Assembly (NCBI GenBank): GCA_002633005.1
Contig: NMRA01000203.1
Coordinates: 501,242 to 565,241 of the forward strand
Direction: 5' to 3'
Length of the DNA stretch: 64,000 nt
Origin: Phoronis australis
Taxonomy: Eukaryota > Phoronida > Phoronidae
Part shown: positions 54,101 to 64,000 of the stretch, piece after piece
How positions within the stretch are numbered: position 1 is the first letter of the stretch
Layout of the letters: every line of letters starts with the position of its first letter
The notes under the pieces: model-generated
Databases searched by the model: none
What the model saw: only the letters and a program-made list of their open reading frames with translations
Told to the model about the DNA's origin: nothing
Program-made: the position numbers and the translations under genes

Positions 54101-57100
54101 TGATTGACAACTCCGTAACCTTTGAACTTGGATAAGTAGTAGATTTCCACGCTGCAGAGGTGGGTCCGGGAAATACTTTTTCTACCAGGAACAGGCAAAA
54201 TGTTGATTTTTTAGTTAACTAGAAAATATTTATCCGCACAAAGTTAGGTATTCAATATTGCAAAAAAATTAAAGCTTTCAAGTAATACCTTACTTATTGA
54301 TTCCTTAAAATACCTCAGTTACGATGACCATTTTAAGCCTGCCCAGTGTCTTCATCAGTGTGTGTTGTGTTGCTGTAGTCATGCAATCTTTTCATTTTCC
54401 TGATGTCTGCAGCACTGTTCAATAATTGTAATATGGTGCAAAGATAGTTTTGAATTTCTTATTTGAACTATTTGGCATGGCTGTTTCTAAAAGTCTTTCT
54501 TTCATATGAACGTCACTTTGGCAGGAAATTGAAGCTGACAAAAAGCGTGCTGAGCAGATGGAAAAAAGTGAAAGGCGTAAGAGTGGGTCGCCAAGGAAGG
54601 AGTTCAAAGATTTTAAGGTAACAAGCTCATTGAGTCTTTCACTGCCAAGCTTGTTTAGAACTATCTTTCTCAGTGCCAAATAAATTTTGAGGATGCGTAG
54701 AGCAAAGGGAGCAGTCACTAAAAATGCTTACCATAATATTGTTACACAAAGTTCTGGGCAAGTTGCACCCACAGTGCATTTAATTTTAAAAATGTGACAT
54801 ACACTGGGCCAGGAAGAGTATTCAAAATTTCAAGTGAAAAAACATTATCACCAGTATGTGAAGATTTGGTTTGAAATAAATACTCCGCCAGCCCAGGTAC
54901 ATACCTCGTCTCATATCTGACATTTCAAACTTAGATCCTGAATCTGAATTTGAGTCAATTAAGCCTTGACGATGCACAGTTAAGTTGCCTATTTATCAAT
55001 TGCAATGTAAGCGATCAAGAGAAATTTTGACAAAAGTGGGAGAAAACTTCAAAAACTTGAATTTTGTTTCAATTGGTATTTGCTAAAACTGCCGCCCTGT
55101 TATCTGCTAAATGTAGTTCAACTTTTAGTTATCTTCCATGAAATTTAGGATTAAGTAGGTCAAGAATGGTTAAGTACCCAACTAGGTCAAGAATGGTTAA
55201 GTACCCAACTAGGTCAAGAAAGGTTAAGTACCCAACTAGGTCAAGAAAGGTTAAGTACCCTACTAGGTCAAGATAGGTTAAGTAATCAACTTGCCAATTG
55301 GCATGTTGGGCATTGAATGTGTAACTTGCGCGGAAAGGCATGCTTGGATGTGGAAGAATTAAACCTCTAAGTTCAACAGTTTTTGAAGAGCCATAATGTA
55401 ATGAAATTACGAGATAGTTTCAGCTAACCAATGAATATTATAAATTGCAATGTCATTACATAGTGTTATGCGGAATAAAAAAGTAGATGTTTTTATTTTC
55501 ATTGCCTCCTGGTGATCCCAGTATCTTGGATGTGCCATTTGTGCGTGTTAGTTATTATTTCTATTTGACATCAGGAGCAACTAAGCCAACCTAGCTACAA
55601 ATTATGAGTTCTTGCAAAGATGACGTACTAAGCTGCAATGATTTTTCAGGTTTTTGCAGTTTGACTTGGAACTGTAGTGAGTTGTGTAATTGAATTCCTT
55701 TTTAAAAGACTGCACAAATTTTGTTATGTTTAACTATTTGCTAAGTAACCTTAAATTGATATTGAGCTAGTTTCTTTGTTTTTTGGAAACCAAAGCCATA
55801 ATGAATTTAGTAATTACTTTATCATTGACAGACTGAAATGGATAAGCGATATGACACTGATGATCATCGGCAGAGGGGGGCAAACGAAAGAGACTGGGGT
55901 CATGATGACCGTGATGCCCCCCCTCGTGGCGATCGTCACCGAGACGACAACCATCAGCGTGATGACAACCATCACCGTGAAGACACCCGACGTCAGATGA
56001 GGAGACCTGACCAGCCAGACTTGCGTAATAAGATACGAGGAAATGAGGGTCGAATTGGAAGCGGCCGCTTTGACCACAGTCAACAGAATCAAAATCGTAG
56101 ATCAGGAAATTTTGAACAGAGAGGTCGACAATCTGACCACGATAACCGCCCTCGATCTGGGAATTTTGAGGACAGTCGTAGAGGAGGGGGAGGTGGCGGT
56201 GATCGGAGGTCTGGAAATTTTGGAGGTACTGAAAGACAACATGGTGCAATGGGAAGTCATGATGCACATTTTGAAAGTAGACCTGGCAACAGGGTGTCTC
56301 CACAGAAGAAGAGCTCAGGGAGAGGGCAGCGGTTGGCTAGTATGACAAAAGAGAAGTTGCAGGCACAAGACTATGGTGCCAAGAGAAAGGAGAATGCAGC
56401 AAAGTATGAAGAGGAGCTCAAGTCGCCCAATGTAAGTATTGTGGCGTGTGGCGTGTCTTGTTGTTTTATATGAACTGGATCGTAATGTTGTTGAGGCACT
56501 TGATCATATGCTAAAACATTTATTGTCAGTGGCCCAAAGTGCAGGTGAAACATTTTGTTTCTAACTCATCATACAGTTTGGTTATGATAAGGGATATTTA
56601 TTCAAAGTCCAAAGTTCTGTGTTATTCATGGCTTTAATGTTTTTTCAATCGCCAACTTACCATATTTAATTTACTGTCTACAGTGACTTCTACCATTTAC
56701 GTCTTACCTTCTTGACTATGGCATCCTTTTCAGGGGCCTCCCCCAGAACCTGGCTATAGCTTCCTAGCTGACCCAAGGCGTCAAGGGCCACTGGACAATA
56801 ATGAAGCAAGCAGACGACATACCAGCAATTTTGGTGGGAAAGATTTCTCAGGGGTGAAGAACAAAATTAAGCAGGAGAAGGATCGAGGGGTTTGTGTACT
56901 TTTTGAAATTCACCTTTTAACTGGATTCATTTATTAGTGTGAAATTCAGCCAACAGATGGAGAGTTTTGTTCATATTGACGAGTTTATGACAACCGGTTG
57001 ATTTGTTGAGTTTAGAATCGATTGAATTTATAAATCTATGCAGTTCGTTGCAATCTTGCCAATTGTGGATATGGCCAAATAATTGCCAAATTGATCTTTG

Positions 57101-60100
57101 TTGTGAATGTCAGTAATTTGTTGAAACAATGCATTTTGAGGTGTTGTAAATACAGTAATAATTGCATCAAACATATGTTCTTTCGAATCGGATAAAGCTG
57201 TGCTCTAATATAGCTGTTTAGGTTTGGTGCACTTGGAACTTCAGATACGTCACATTTTGCCTTACTTGAATAAAGCATCTCAGTCTAGTTGAATCTAGCT
57301 TATGCAAGATTTAATGTGCAGTTCTAAGGAGCACTATCAAGTACCAAATACAGTTGCCTGGAGAACTTAATTAATGAGATATGTTTGAATTTCCTCTGTA
57401 GCGTTTCAGCGGTCCACCGCGATCCAAGATGGAGATGTCGGTGCGTATGACAGGTAGGGAGCGCCAGGAGTATCAGCAATGGAAGGAGGAACGTGACCGC
57501 ATTGACCAAGAGAGGATCCAGCGACAGAAGGACAATAGTGGGAACTGGGTCAGGTCATGGGACTCTGAGAAAGTGGAGCAAGAGTAAGCAGTGCACCCTG
57601 GTGTTTTGGAACTTTCTGTTCACTTGTTTATTATAACGTCATTTTGCCATTTTGAACATGTCAAATGAAATTTATATGCTAAAAACGATTATTAAAATCA
57701 GGCCAAATTTAGGTAGCACTGTAAATTACTTAGCACTAACTTCAAAAATCATTTCCTGGCTGTGGACCTAGTCAATATTAATGTTGCTCAACTCCGCGGA
57801 ACCATAAACTGCGTGCAATCATTTTCGGAACATATTACCGATTAATCGAAAACATAATTTTGTAAAAATTTCAAGTCCTAAATTACCCCGTGGTAACCTG
57901 AATTGGAAATAATTGAAAATATGATGTGACGGTGCATTTATGCTCTTATTTGTGAGTCCAGATCCATCATGTTAGTGGCAGATATGTTGTCACTAATCAT
58001 CCAAATAGTAATAATTTTAAATTTATGACAACAATTCGAGCTATTACTGGATACATACAGGGTACCAGAAAAACATAGAAATGGCAAAATGAATCATAAA
58101 TCATGGCATGCCTTTATCGTTGGTCCCATGTAGTCTATGAAGATGGTCTCCATTACTGTAAAAATATATTAACCTTTATGATTTTTAATAAAGGAAAAAA
58201 CCCAAAAGTGTTGTGTTGTTTTTAACTAATTTGGCTAAGCAGTCACAGAGATGAGGAATAAGCGTTCAAGTTCAACTTTATAACGAAATGAAATGATAAT
58301 TTCGGAAAACTGGAACAGAGTTTTTGAGTCTTTATGTTGTACATTGATTTCGTATCAAGCAGAATTTGGTCATGTTGTTGATACCGTTGTGTTATTGATA
58401 CCGTTGTGTCGTTGTGGATGTACCTTTAACTATTTTGCTAAATTTTACTAAAAATATGTGGTGACATGATCCAGTTGATAGCAGATTACCGAGTTAAAAG
58501 CTATAGTTTTGCCTGTAATTGGCTAAATGCACTGAGTCAATAAGGTCCTACATACTAACCATAAGGAAGTGTTATCGAGCTGCAATGGAAATTTTATGTA
58601 ATATGTGACTGTTGAATTTTTGAGAAGTAATCACAAAGATTGACAATTACCTTAAGTTAGTTATTTGACATCATTATTCTGTTGCAGGTCCAAGGAGCCT
58701 CCCAGCCCAAGACAAGTTCCAGCTCCACGACGGCCAGGTATACATTTGAAGAATCTTTTAATCATAGTTCAGCTTATTTATATAATTATTATTAATTAAT
58801 TTACTTCTTCGTCTGTCTATTCTCTTCACATGATTTATAATCTGGCTGATTTCTTTCACTTTTGCATCAATTAAAAGTTTATGCCAGTTTTACTTAATAT
58901 GTAATAAGTTTATTACAAAATAACTTATAATGACTTCTTGTTGTCACCTCCTTTGCACGTATCTTCTTCTGAAGTCTTGATCTCGATTCACCTTTAATCA
59001 ACAGTACAAGATGTGAGTGAGCAAAATTACTCTTTGTCTTGACAAAGAGTTTTCATATGGAATGTTGATCAGTTCACTTAAGTCAAGGCTCTGTAATCCA
59101 TACGGTGGGTTCAGTTGTGAAAGAGCAGTGAATGCTACTTGATACACTGATCTTGGTTTTGCTTGAAGGTTGGGGCTTACTGAACTTTTCTATACTTATT
59201 TAGCTGCCTGAGATGCAGGTGTGTTGTTACTGGTTACAGTTTATGGTAAATGCTCTTCAGTTTAGCACAGAAGGTGGCTGAATTGTGAAATTTTATTTTT
59301 GACTTATTTCTCAATAAAATGAACGTGAAGAAAAAAGTTGAGTTCATCATTATCAGGATTTGCACCATAATAAAACACATTTTTGATAAAGTTTCGAACA
59401 TCTTAAAAAATTAATGTACTTAGCCTTTGAAAAAGATTTCTGTTTTGTCAATTGCTTTTGTGTGAAATTGAAGAATGATTACATAACTGTATTTTTTGTT
59501 AATGTAAGCAGATACACAATTTAAAATTCATTTCAGCTCTTTCGTTGTCAAATTGTTTATTTTTTGTTTGTTTGACGTTTATTTCGTTGTGTGTTTGTTG
59601 AGTTGCATGGTGTTACTAAACACAACTATGGCAAAATTGTTAGGTAATGTTGCCGTAGGTTAAACCATTTAGTTGACTTGAGTGTGCATTTTGTAGGCTT
59701 TCAGTCAGGCAAAATTGTTGACAGTGGTTAGACGCTTGCAATTTGTGCAGTACAATCATTTTGTTCAGTATGCTGGTGTATGGTCTTCCATAATCATTGC
59801 ATATGTTCTGGATACTCCCCAAGTAGAGGCTGGATATGTACGTTCCCCGTTGGCAACTGAGTTGGGATAACACTCTTGGTCACCACACCTTTTTACTTTG
59901 GTTGTGAAGGTTTCTTATCCTTTTGGCAACGGTCAGGCCTTATTGTTTGATTTGATACTGTGCTATTGGTTTGCCTGATATTGGTCGGTTAGCCTGGTTT
60001 GGTGTTAATGACTAACAGGCAGCGTAATGGTGGCCCTCATTTCTTGATTACGATTTTAATGGCATGCTTGTCTACTGTACTGGGTGAAGTGTTGGAAGTC

Positions 60101-63100
60101 AAAAAATCATTGAAGACTTCTCATTTCTTCAGTGTTTTTTTACTATTGATAGTAAGTGTGACGTGGGCTTGTTTACTCCGAAGTAAACTTGGTTTCGATG
60201 CTTTGTTATGATCTTGTACCGTCATTTATTGTTGAAATGTTCCCAAAATTAGTTTGACAATAACTTACTTACCATGCTGGTGTTGCAGTCTTGGCATAGA
60301 CAGGTTTTTAACTCCTGTTTCATGTGCTGGCTTCATTGGTCGAATGCATGCCTTTTGCTGCATGGGGTGATTTTTTGTTGCAAACCTTCCAACATTGTTC
60401 TGATTCTGAGGTTGTTTGTTGAAGTTGGCCGAATTGGCAGCGGTCGGTTTGACCACAGCAATGTTAACTCACGTCAGCGAGGGGAGACATCAGCTTCGAA
60501 CAGAGGTAGGCAGGTCTCCGGTTTCAAATCTAGGTGGAAATATCTTTGAGTGTAACATGCAGCATATGACCAGATTTGATTGTGACTGATATCATTGCTA
60601 ATTGACAGATTTGATTTTTTAGTTTGTTTAGTTGTTTTATGGGTAAACTCATAGAAAAAGGATTATGTGCTATGTGCCACGAATGCATTATGAAATGTCA
60701 GGAACCAGTTGTCGCTCTTAGTTTTACTGCTTGTTTGTGAAATGTAACATTAAGTTGTAACTTGAAAGTGACTTAACTTAATACTGTTTGTTTCAGTTGG
60801 TTTTGCATTTCCCGACACAAATTATACTTTAATTAACTGGTGTTCAGGGACAAGTATGGTTTAAGCAAAAGTATACTGGGTCGGTGTCATTTAACATGCC
60901 AGACTGACTGTTAACTAACATAGCCAGTATGAAAGTTTCAACCAACTTCTCAGTTTACGTCAACGCTTTTCCTGTGTGGAATTTAAGTTCTGTGAAAGTG
61001 TCTTTCAGGAGAGCAAAAGAAAGGTATATTAAATTCTTTGTATTTTCACTTTCCCAAGGGTAACACAAATGGAGTACAGTACAAGACAAAATAGACAAAA
61101 TTCTCTTTCCTGTTATGTTGTATTATTTGGTTACTAGTGGAAACAACTGATAATAACTATTATGGGAACAATGGCGTAGCAACCTTGCTAACTTTCCTGT
61201 TAAGTCCCCTTCATTCTGGGTCATGGAGGAAAACCATCCTGATGAACAGATGAATTTGGCTTCTGCCCAGCTGTCACAACTGGGAATTCTGGGTCATTTG
61301 GTCTGAATATATTTGACGTGTACTGTATGATGATATGACATGACTTGTTTAATATTTAAATATTCTCTGAATGTGATACATGAAGCTGGTCTGTTTAACA
61401 CTTTGCAGTCTTGTGTGGATAAACATATGGGACATATGACTTGAACTCAGCCGCCCAAATCTCATGATTGGTTAGACACATGCAAACGTTACCTGTTGAA
61501 CTGTCTTACTCCTAACTAAAAGATGATGCTGAACAATGTTGCCCTGTTGTACAGCAGGTTTATTAGGACAGTAAATGTATTAAGTTAACGTGGTCAGTAA
61601 AACACAAGTTGGCTTATGCTACATAGTGGCTGGGAGTTGGAGCCACCCTTAGTCTTGAACTTTGAGTTCTTGTTTGACAACATGTGTCTTGGTAAGAGTT
61701 TTTGCATGCCTAGCCAAACACCTGGTCTGTGTTCTGTAGATGCAAGAATATTGTGAGTAAAACTAGGAAGGGATCTCATGCTTCGTTTATGTGTAATGCT
61801 GTGCAGAGTCTTGCGTGGTTTTGCGGTTTTTTTGTAGGTTTTTTCCAATCTATAGAATGCAGGGCTGGCGTCTTGAAACTGAATAAGTTTTTAGATTTAC
61901 GGTAGAAAAATACTATAAATCATAGTAATTGTTGAAAACTAACAACTGAACGTGTTTGACATTTTCATAATCATTCAATACATTACTGTACTTTGTATTG
62001 TGATGTTTAATTTCAAATTATTCTAATTTACAGACACTAGAGTTCCTCCGAGTGGGAAGGACCATGATTCTAAACCTGTGAGACGCACACGGTTCTCATC
62101 TTCAGGTAGCGAAGAAGGTCGCGTGGTTGAGCAGCAAAATGATTCTATTGTTGTCAAAATTGATAACGAATTAGCATCGCCTAGTGATAAGAGACCCCAA
62201 ACAAAGGTGATCAGGCAATCACAAGACAGGCATGCTAAGCATGGCAGAAAAAAAGAAAAGCAAGTCCCAACAAAAAGCTCTGAACAATCAGAATCTCAGT
62301 CAGTTAGTGTTGATGAACCAAACTCTACGAGTGAAGGTGGCAATAAAGGTCAAAAAGTCACTTTTGATATCCCCGTAGCAACGACCCCACAAGATGATGA
62401 TGAATGGGAAGATGTTGCGGAAGACCATGAGTTTTATGACGTACATGAAAAGGTAGATGACGTTAGTCTGTCTGAGGAAGTCAAAAAATCTGTAAACCAG
62501 TCGGAGGACAACCAAGTAAAAACTGGTAATGATGAAAGTGTGTCAAACTCTGTAAAAAATGATACGACACTTCAACTGAATGTACCAACGTCATCTGAGA
62601 CTTCAGTAAGTGATGGAACTGAAGAGACAGGGTTGCATCTTGACACTGAAGCAGAGCCACAAGTTCCGACAACGCCAGAAATAAAAACCCCTGTTGGTCA
62701 CGTTAAAGTGCTAGACTGGGGTTCAGCCATGGATGATATGTCAGATGGAAGCAGAAGTAATGAGAACTCACCCCGTGATGATGAGGTTGAGAAGTCGACA
62801 GATGAGGCGTATGAAATACCTCGGGAGGCCATCGAAGAGCATCTACGGGCGTCACGAGAAAGAGAGCTAGAAGTCATCAAGAGAGCTTCACAAGAGAAGG
62901 AGGTGACAAGTGTTACCCAGTGTGCATCTGATGAGACAGTAGAGCATAACGTAACTAAGACTGAGCCCAGTGATACTATCATCGGAGATCAGGAAAATAA
63001 GGCTGAAGGCGAAAGTATAAGAGAAAGTAAAAATAATGGTGCTGCACCTGAGGACAGTCCTTCATCAAAAACATTGTCTGGTGAGTTTGTTGCTGATTTC

Positions 63101-63957
63101 TTTTGCTTCGGGCAGTAATTCTCATTTTTGGTCTGGTACTCATCCTTGAGATGTACGGTATTTTCTTAATCAAAGATAAAAGTAAACTTGGCGTGAAAAA
63201 GACTTCACATTCACTGGTCTGTGTTGAGAAGGATAATGTTTTCCTGTAGTCCAAGCTTAAATTAAAATTATATTTTAAGTTCAGTTTCACTGGTCTGTGT
63301 TGAGAAGGATAATGGAGGTTTTCCTACAACTATTATTCAAATCTTTTGATCTATTTACACTAACCTCTTGGAATAACATCCGAATACTAGACAGTGAAAC
63401 AGGTTGGACCAAGAGAAAGACCAAGAAAGCCATGTACATGAAAGTACCAGGCAATGTTGTCAGTCAGACAAGTGACACCTGGCTCAGTCTCCTTAGGAAG
63501 GTTTAAGTAAAATTATAGTTAAATTGCCTCTAAGTAAATGGATGGTGTAGTAGTTAAGGTGCAAGACTCAAAATTTCTGTAGTTTCACAAGTCACGGGTT
63601 CAAATCCTTCCTCAGACAATATATATGATCAAAAATTATACCATGATGAGTGTGTCACATATCCTTGCTCATTCTTCTAAGAACGCAGGAACATCTGACA
63701 TGGCCGGAGAATAGACCGACCAAAACGTTGTGACAATGTAAGTAGACAAGATTTCGGTGTAAATAGACCAAGAGGTTTTAATAATAGTTGTAACATGCCA
63801 CCACCTTTAGTCAAGGCCTAAATTAAGTTGAGTATCACTGGGTCTATATTGAGAACGATAATAAAGGTTTTCCTGTAGTCCAGGCCTAAATTAAAATAAG
63901 TTGAATTTCTTTCATCTCGCAGGACAGACTGTAAAATTTGTACACTTATCCTACTAA
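48109..63957 (+). CDS. CCDC9: CCDC9-family gene (coiled-coil domain containing 9 / 9B), 10 coding exons
   Basis: Seen: ten exons in consistent phase give 793 residues (human CCDC9 about 531). Order: short coiled coil at 22-66 (EEIRRKNEALEKRYGEIEADKKRAE, the counterpart of human IEALRRKNEALIRRYQEIEED), RG/RSGNF low-complexity block 100-250, the conserved block with SFLADPRRQGPL (human NFLDDPRRRSGPL), then MSVRMTGRERQEYQQWKEER (human MTLSMTGRERSEYLRWKQER) at 341-360, a Pro-rich linker, and a long acidic tail with DDDEWEDVAED near 554 and LDWG near 660. Known: vertebrate CCDC9 is reported to bind RNA and associate with the exon junction complex. The model starts at ATG 48109, which gives MNVRG and joins in phase to exon 2. 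First and last exons rest on splice signals and phase only. Confidence 0.85.
48121..48192 (+). repeat. Tandem array of a splice donor, 4 x 18 bp
   Basis: Four identical units GGGGTAAGTTACCATTGT, each holding GG|GTAAGT. The first copy forms the donor of CCDC9 exon 1. All copies are in frame; each later donor would add six residues (VSYHCG). Confidence 0.9.
48496..48873 (-). pseudogene. Penelope-like element ORF, C-terminal remnant
   Basis: 125-codon open frame with NLAIQDHFLQCHEHKI, then LKVLESLLI and FLNTQACPTLLAN, spaced as in the GIY-YIG C-terminus of Penelope-like reverse transcriptases (ax-DH-LxxxH ... LxIxESLxIxxxKPxLN). No upstream RT domain is present. In CCDC9 intron 1, antisense. 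Confidence 0.4.
48955..49302. mobile_element. Inverted pair of Penelope-like 3' tails
   Basis: Minus strand from 49302: ATGTCTCTCGGTATTTTACT, GAAGAAAGGAGACTGTTCCGAA; plus strand from 48955: ATGCCTCTTGGTCAGTTACTT, GTTTTATTCCGAACATATGA. The GAAGAAAG..CCGAA phrase is a common Penelope-type tail. Confidence 0.4.
49545..49705 (+). mobile_element. Penelope-like 3' tail, second family copy
   Basis: Closely matches the right arm at 29770-29920, including ATCCGAAAATTTCAGTTGATCC, TTGTTTTATTTAC and GATGATCTGGATCGCCT. Preceded by an ACATAx microsatellite (49455-49540). Confidence 0.5.
49706..50664. other. CCDC9 intron 1, nothing recognised
   Basis: AT-rich; one isolated CTCF-like word GCGCCCCCTAGAGGG at 50253 outside the arrays. 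Confidence 0.35.
50665..52125 (+). mobile_element. CTCF-motif repeat element R4
   Basis: Most complete plus-oriented copy: three internal units of about 470 bp with motifs near 50850, 50991, 51157, 51305, 51450, 51749 and 51899. It ends only about 75 bp before CCDC9 exon 2, including its branch-point area. Confidence 0.65.
52201..52323 (+). CDS. CCDC9: CCDC9 exon 2 (6-46)
   Basis: 41 codons, phase 0 to 0, GTTAACAG acceptor, donor GGA|GTAAGA. Holds the family's N-terminal coiled coil with the RRKNEALEKRY signature. Confidence 0.9.
52324..54524. other. CCDC9 intron 2, nothing recognised
   Basis: 2.2 kb of AT-rich sequence without family-like frames or visible repeats. Confidence 0.45.
54525..54617 (+). 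CDS. CCDC9: CCDC9 exon 3 (47-77)
   Basis: 31 codons, phase 0 to 0, TTTGGCAG acceptor, donor AAG|GTAACA. EIEADKKRAEQMEK continues the helix, then a basic Ser-Pro stretch. Confidence 0.9.
55156..55290. repeat. 27-bp minisatellite x5
   Basis: taggtcaagaatggttaagt plus acccaac, five copies with few changes, in the CCDC9 intron between exons 3 and 4. Confidence 0.95.
55832..56431 (+). CDS. CCDC9: CCDC9 exon 4 (78-277), RG/RSGNF-rich
   Basis: 600 bp, phase 0 to 0, TTGACAG acceptor, donor AAT|GTAAGT. Asp/His/Arg-rich repeats, three RSGNF motifs and a polyglycine run, RNA-binding-type low complexity. Contains GRIGSGRFDHS, repeated in exon 8. The frame stays open 42 bp past the donor, so intron retention would give a short alternative end. 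Confidence 0.9.
56734..56889 (+). CDS. CCDC9: CCDC9 exon 5 (278-329)
   Basis: 52 codons, phase 0 to 0, TTTTCAG acceptor, donor GGG|GTTTGT. GPPPEPGYSFLADPRRQGPL is the family's conserved central motif. Confidence 0.9.
57402..57583 (+). CDS. CCDC9: CCDC9 exon 6 (330-390)
   Basis: 182 bp, phase 0 to 2, CTCTGTAG acceptor, donor AAGA|GTAAGC. Best-conserved block of the family: RMTGRERQEYQQWKEERDRI, then NSGNWVRSWDSEK (human TGQWRREWDAEK). Confidence 0.92.
57584..58687. other. CCDC9 intron 6, nothing recognised
   Basis: AT-rich, no repeat or frame of note. Confidence 0.4.
58688..58737 (+). CDS. CCDC9: CCDC9 exon 7 (390-407)
   Basis: 50 bp, phase 2 to 1, TGTTGCAG acceptor, donor CCAG|GTATAC. Proline-rich (EPPSPRQVPAPRRP). 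Confidence 0.82.
58738..60424. other. CCDC9 intron 7, nothing recognised
   Basis: 1.7 kb; the small frames here (59999-60211) show no resemblance. A short perfect inverted word CTCTTTGTC..GACAAAGAG is at 59031-59050. Confidence 0.4.
60425..60505 (+). CDS. CCDC9: CCDC9 exon 8, symmetric cassette (407-434)
   Basis: 81 bp, phase 1 to 1, so skipping keeps the frame. Acceptor GTTGAAG has an imperfect tract; donor AGAG|GTAGGC is good. Encodes GRIGSGRFDHS, almost identical to part of exon 4 at DNA level, suggesting origin by duplication. Confidence 0.65.
61070..61345 (+). repeat. Dispersed repeat, copy 2
   Basis: Counterpart of 14640-14925, in the CCDC9 intron between exons 8 and 9. Better preserved at its 3' half (GGGTCATTTGGTCTGAATAT). 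Confidence 0.55.
62034..63080 (+). CDS. CCDC9: CCDC9 exon 9 (434-783), long acidic tail
   Basis: 1047 bp, phase 1 to 1, ATTTACAG acceptor, donor CTG|GTGAGT. Ser/Glu/Asp/Thr-rich, probably disordered. DDDEWEDVAEDHEFYD resembles human DEEWEDISEDEEEEE, and VKVLDWGSAMDD resembles the human VSDWGEE segment. Contains Lys/Ser-rich basic stretches that could be phosphorylated. Confidence 0.9.
63208..63900. repeat. Three copies of a 60-bp dispersed segment
   Basis: CACTGGTCTGTGTTGAGAAGGATAATG followed by GTTTTCCT and CCAxGCxTAAATTAAAAT occurs at 63211-63270, 63288-63330 (shortened) and 63832-63895. Lies in the last CCDC9 intron around a tRNA-like SINE head. Confidence 0.7.
63540..63612 (+). repeat. 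tRNA-like sequence, degraded Leu-type SINE head
   Basis: GGATGGTGTAGTAGTTAAGGTGC resembles an A box and GGGTTCAAATCC is a good B box; the anticodon-like loop CTCAAAA would read CAA (Leu), but its stem is broken. Lies in the last CCDC9 intron. Confidence 0.4.
63923..63957 (+). CDS. CCDC9: CCDC9 exon 10, putative terminal exon
   Basis: Strong acceptor TTTCTTTCATCTCGCAG, entered in phase 1, gives about ten more residues (GQTVKFVHLSY) and TAA. The total then divides by three. The gene could instead continue beyond the window. Confidence 0.45.
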
Positions 63958-64000
63958 AAACATTTGCAACTAAAATAATTGAATGAAGCAAAAAAAAAAA

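Noticed and set aside
55767-56303. 178-codon minus-strand frame
   Set aside because: Exact antisense of CCDC9 exon 4; low-complexity shadow of the Asp/Arg/His repeats.

Overview
The window is nuclear DNA of an animal. Both genes are intron-rich with GT-AG splice sites, AT-rich introns and many interspersed repeats, and both encode proteins I can align with vertebrate families. The DNA is not vertebrate-like. The intron repeats, foldback elements, Penelope-like tails and LINE remnants fit a marine invertebrate (lower deuterostome, spiralian or cnidarian), but I cannot name the species. One run of 38 Ns and two single Ns show it is a draft assembly.

Two genes lie head to head. On the minus strand, 36762 down to 2825, is a CEP128 orthologue (centriole/basal-body coiled-coil protein). 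I could build a complete model of 29 coding exons whose phases all agree, giving 1233 residues. It includes a 44-bp microexon and one GC-AG intron. On the plus strand, 48109 to about 63957, is a CCDC9-family gene (basic, RG-rich protein reported with RNA and the exon junction complex in vertebrates): 10 coding exons, 793 residues. Its first coding exon carries only five codons and ends in four perfect tandem copies of a strong splice donor.

The 11.3 kb between the two start codons and most introns are filled with repeats: a family of about 400-bp units rich in CTCF-like motifs (5.6-7.3, 9.2-10.5, 42.8-45.4 and 50.7-52.1 kb), three copies of a 0.5-kb terminal-inverted-repeat element, several long palindromes (23.4, 28.3, 30.7, 31.1-32.0, 40.5-41.1 kb), LINE 3' ends (38.5-39.8 kb), Penelope-like remnants (29.2-29.9, 48.5-49.7 kb), tRNA-derived SINE heads and about ten minisatellites. 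Two near-identical 430-450-bp duplications next to single Ns look like unmerged haplotypes rather than biology.

The two genes have no evident joint pathway. The most unusual observations are the tandem splice-donor array of CCDC9, the CTCF-like repeat arrays, and a CCDC9 cassette exon that appears to be a copy of part of an upstream exon.
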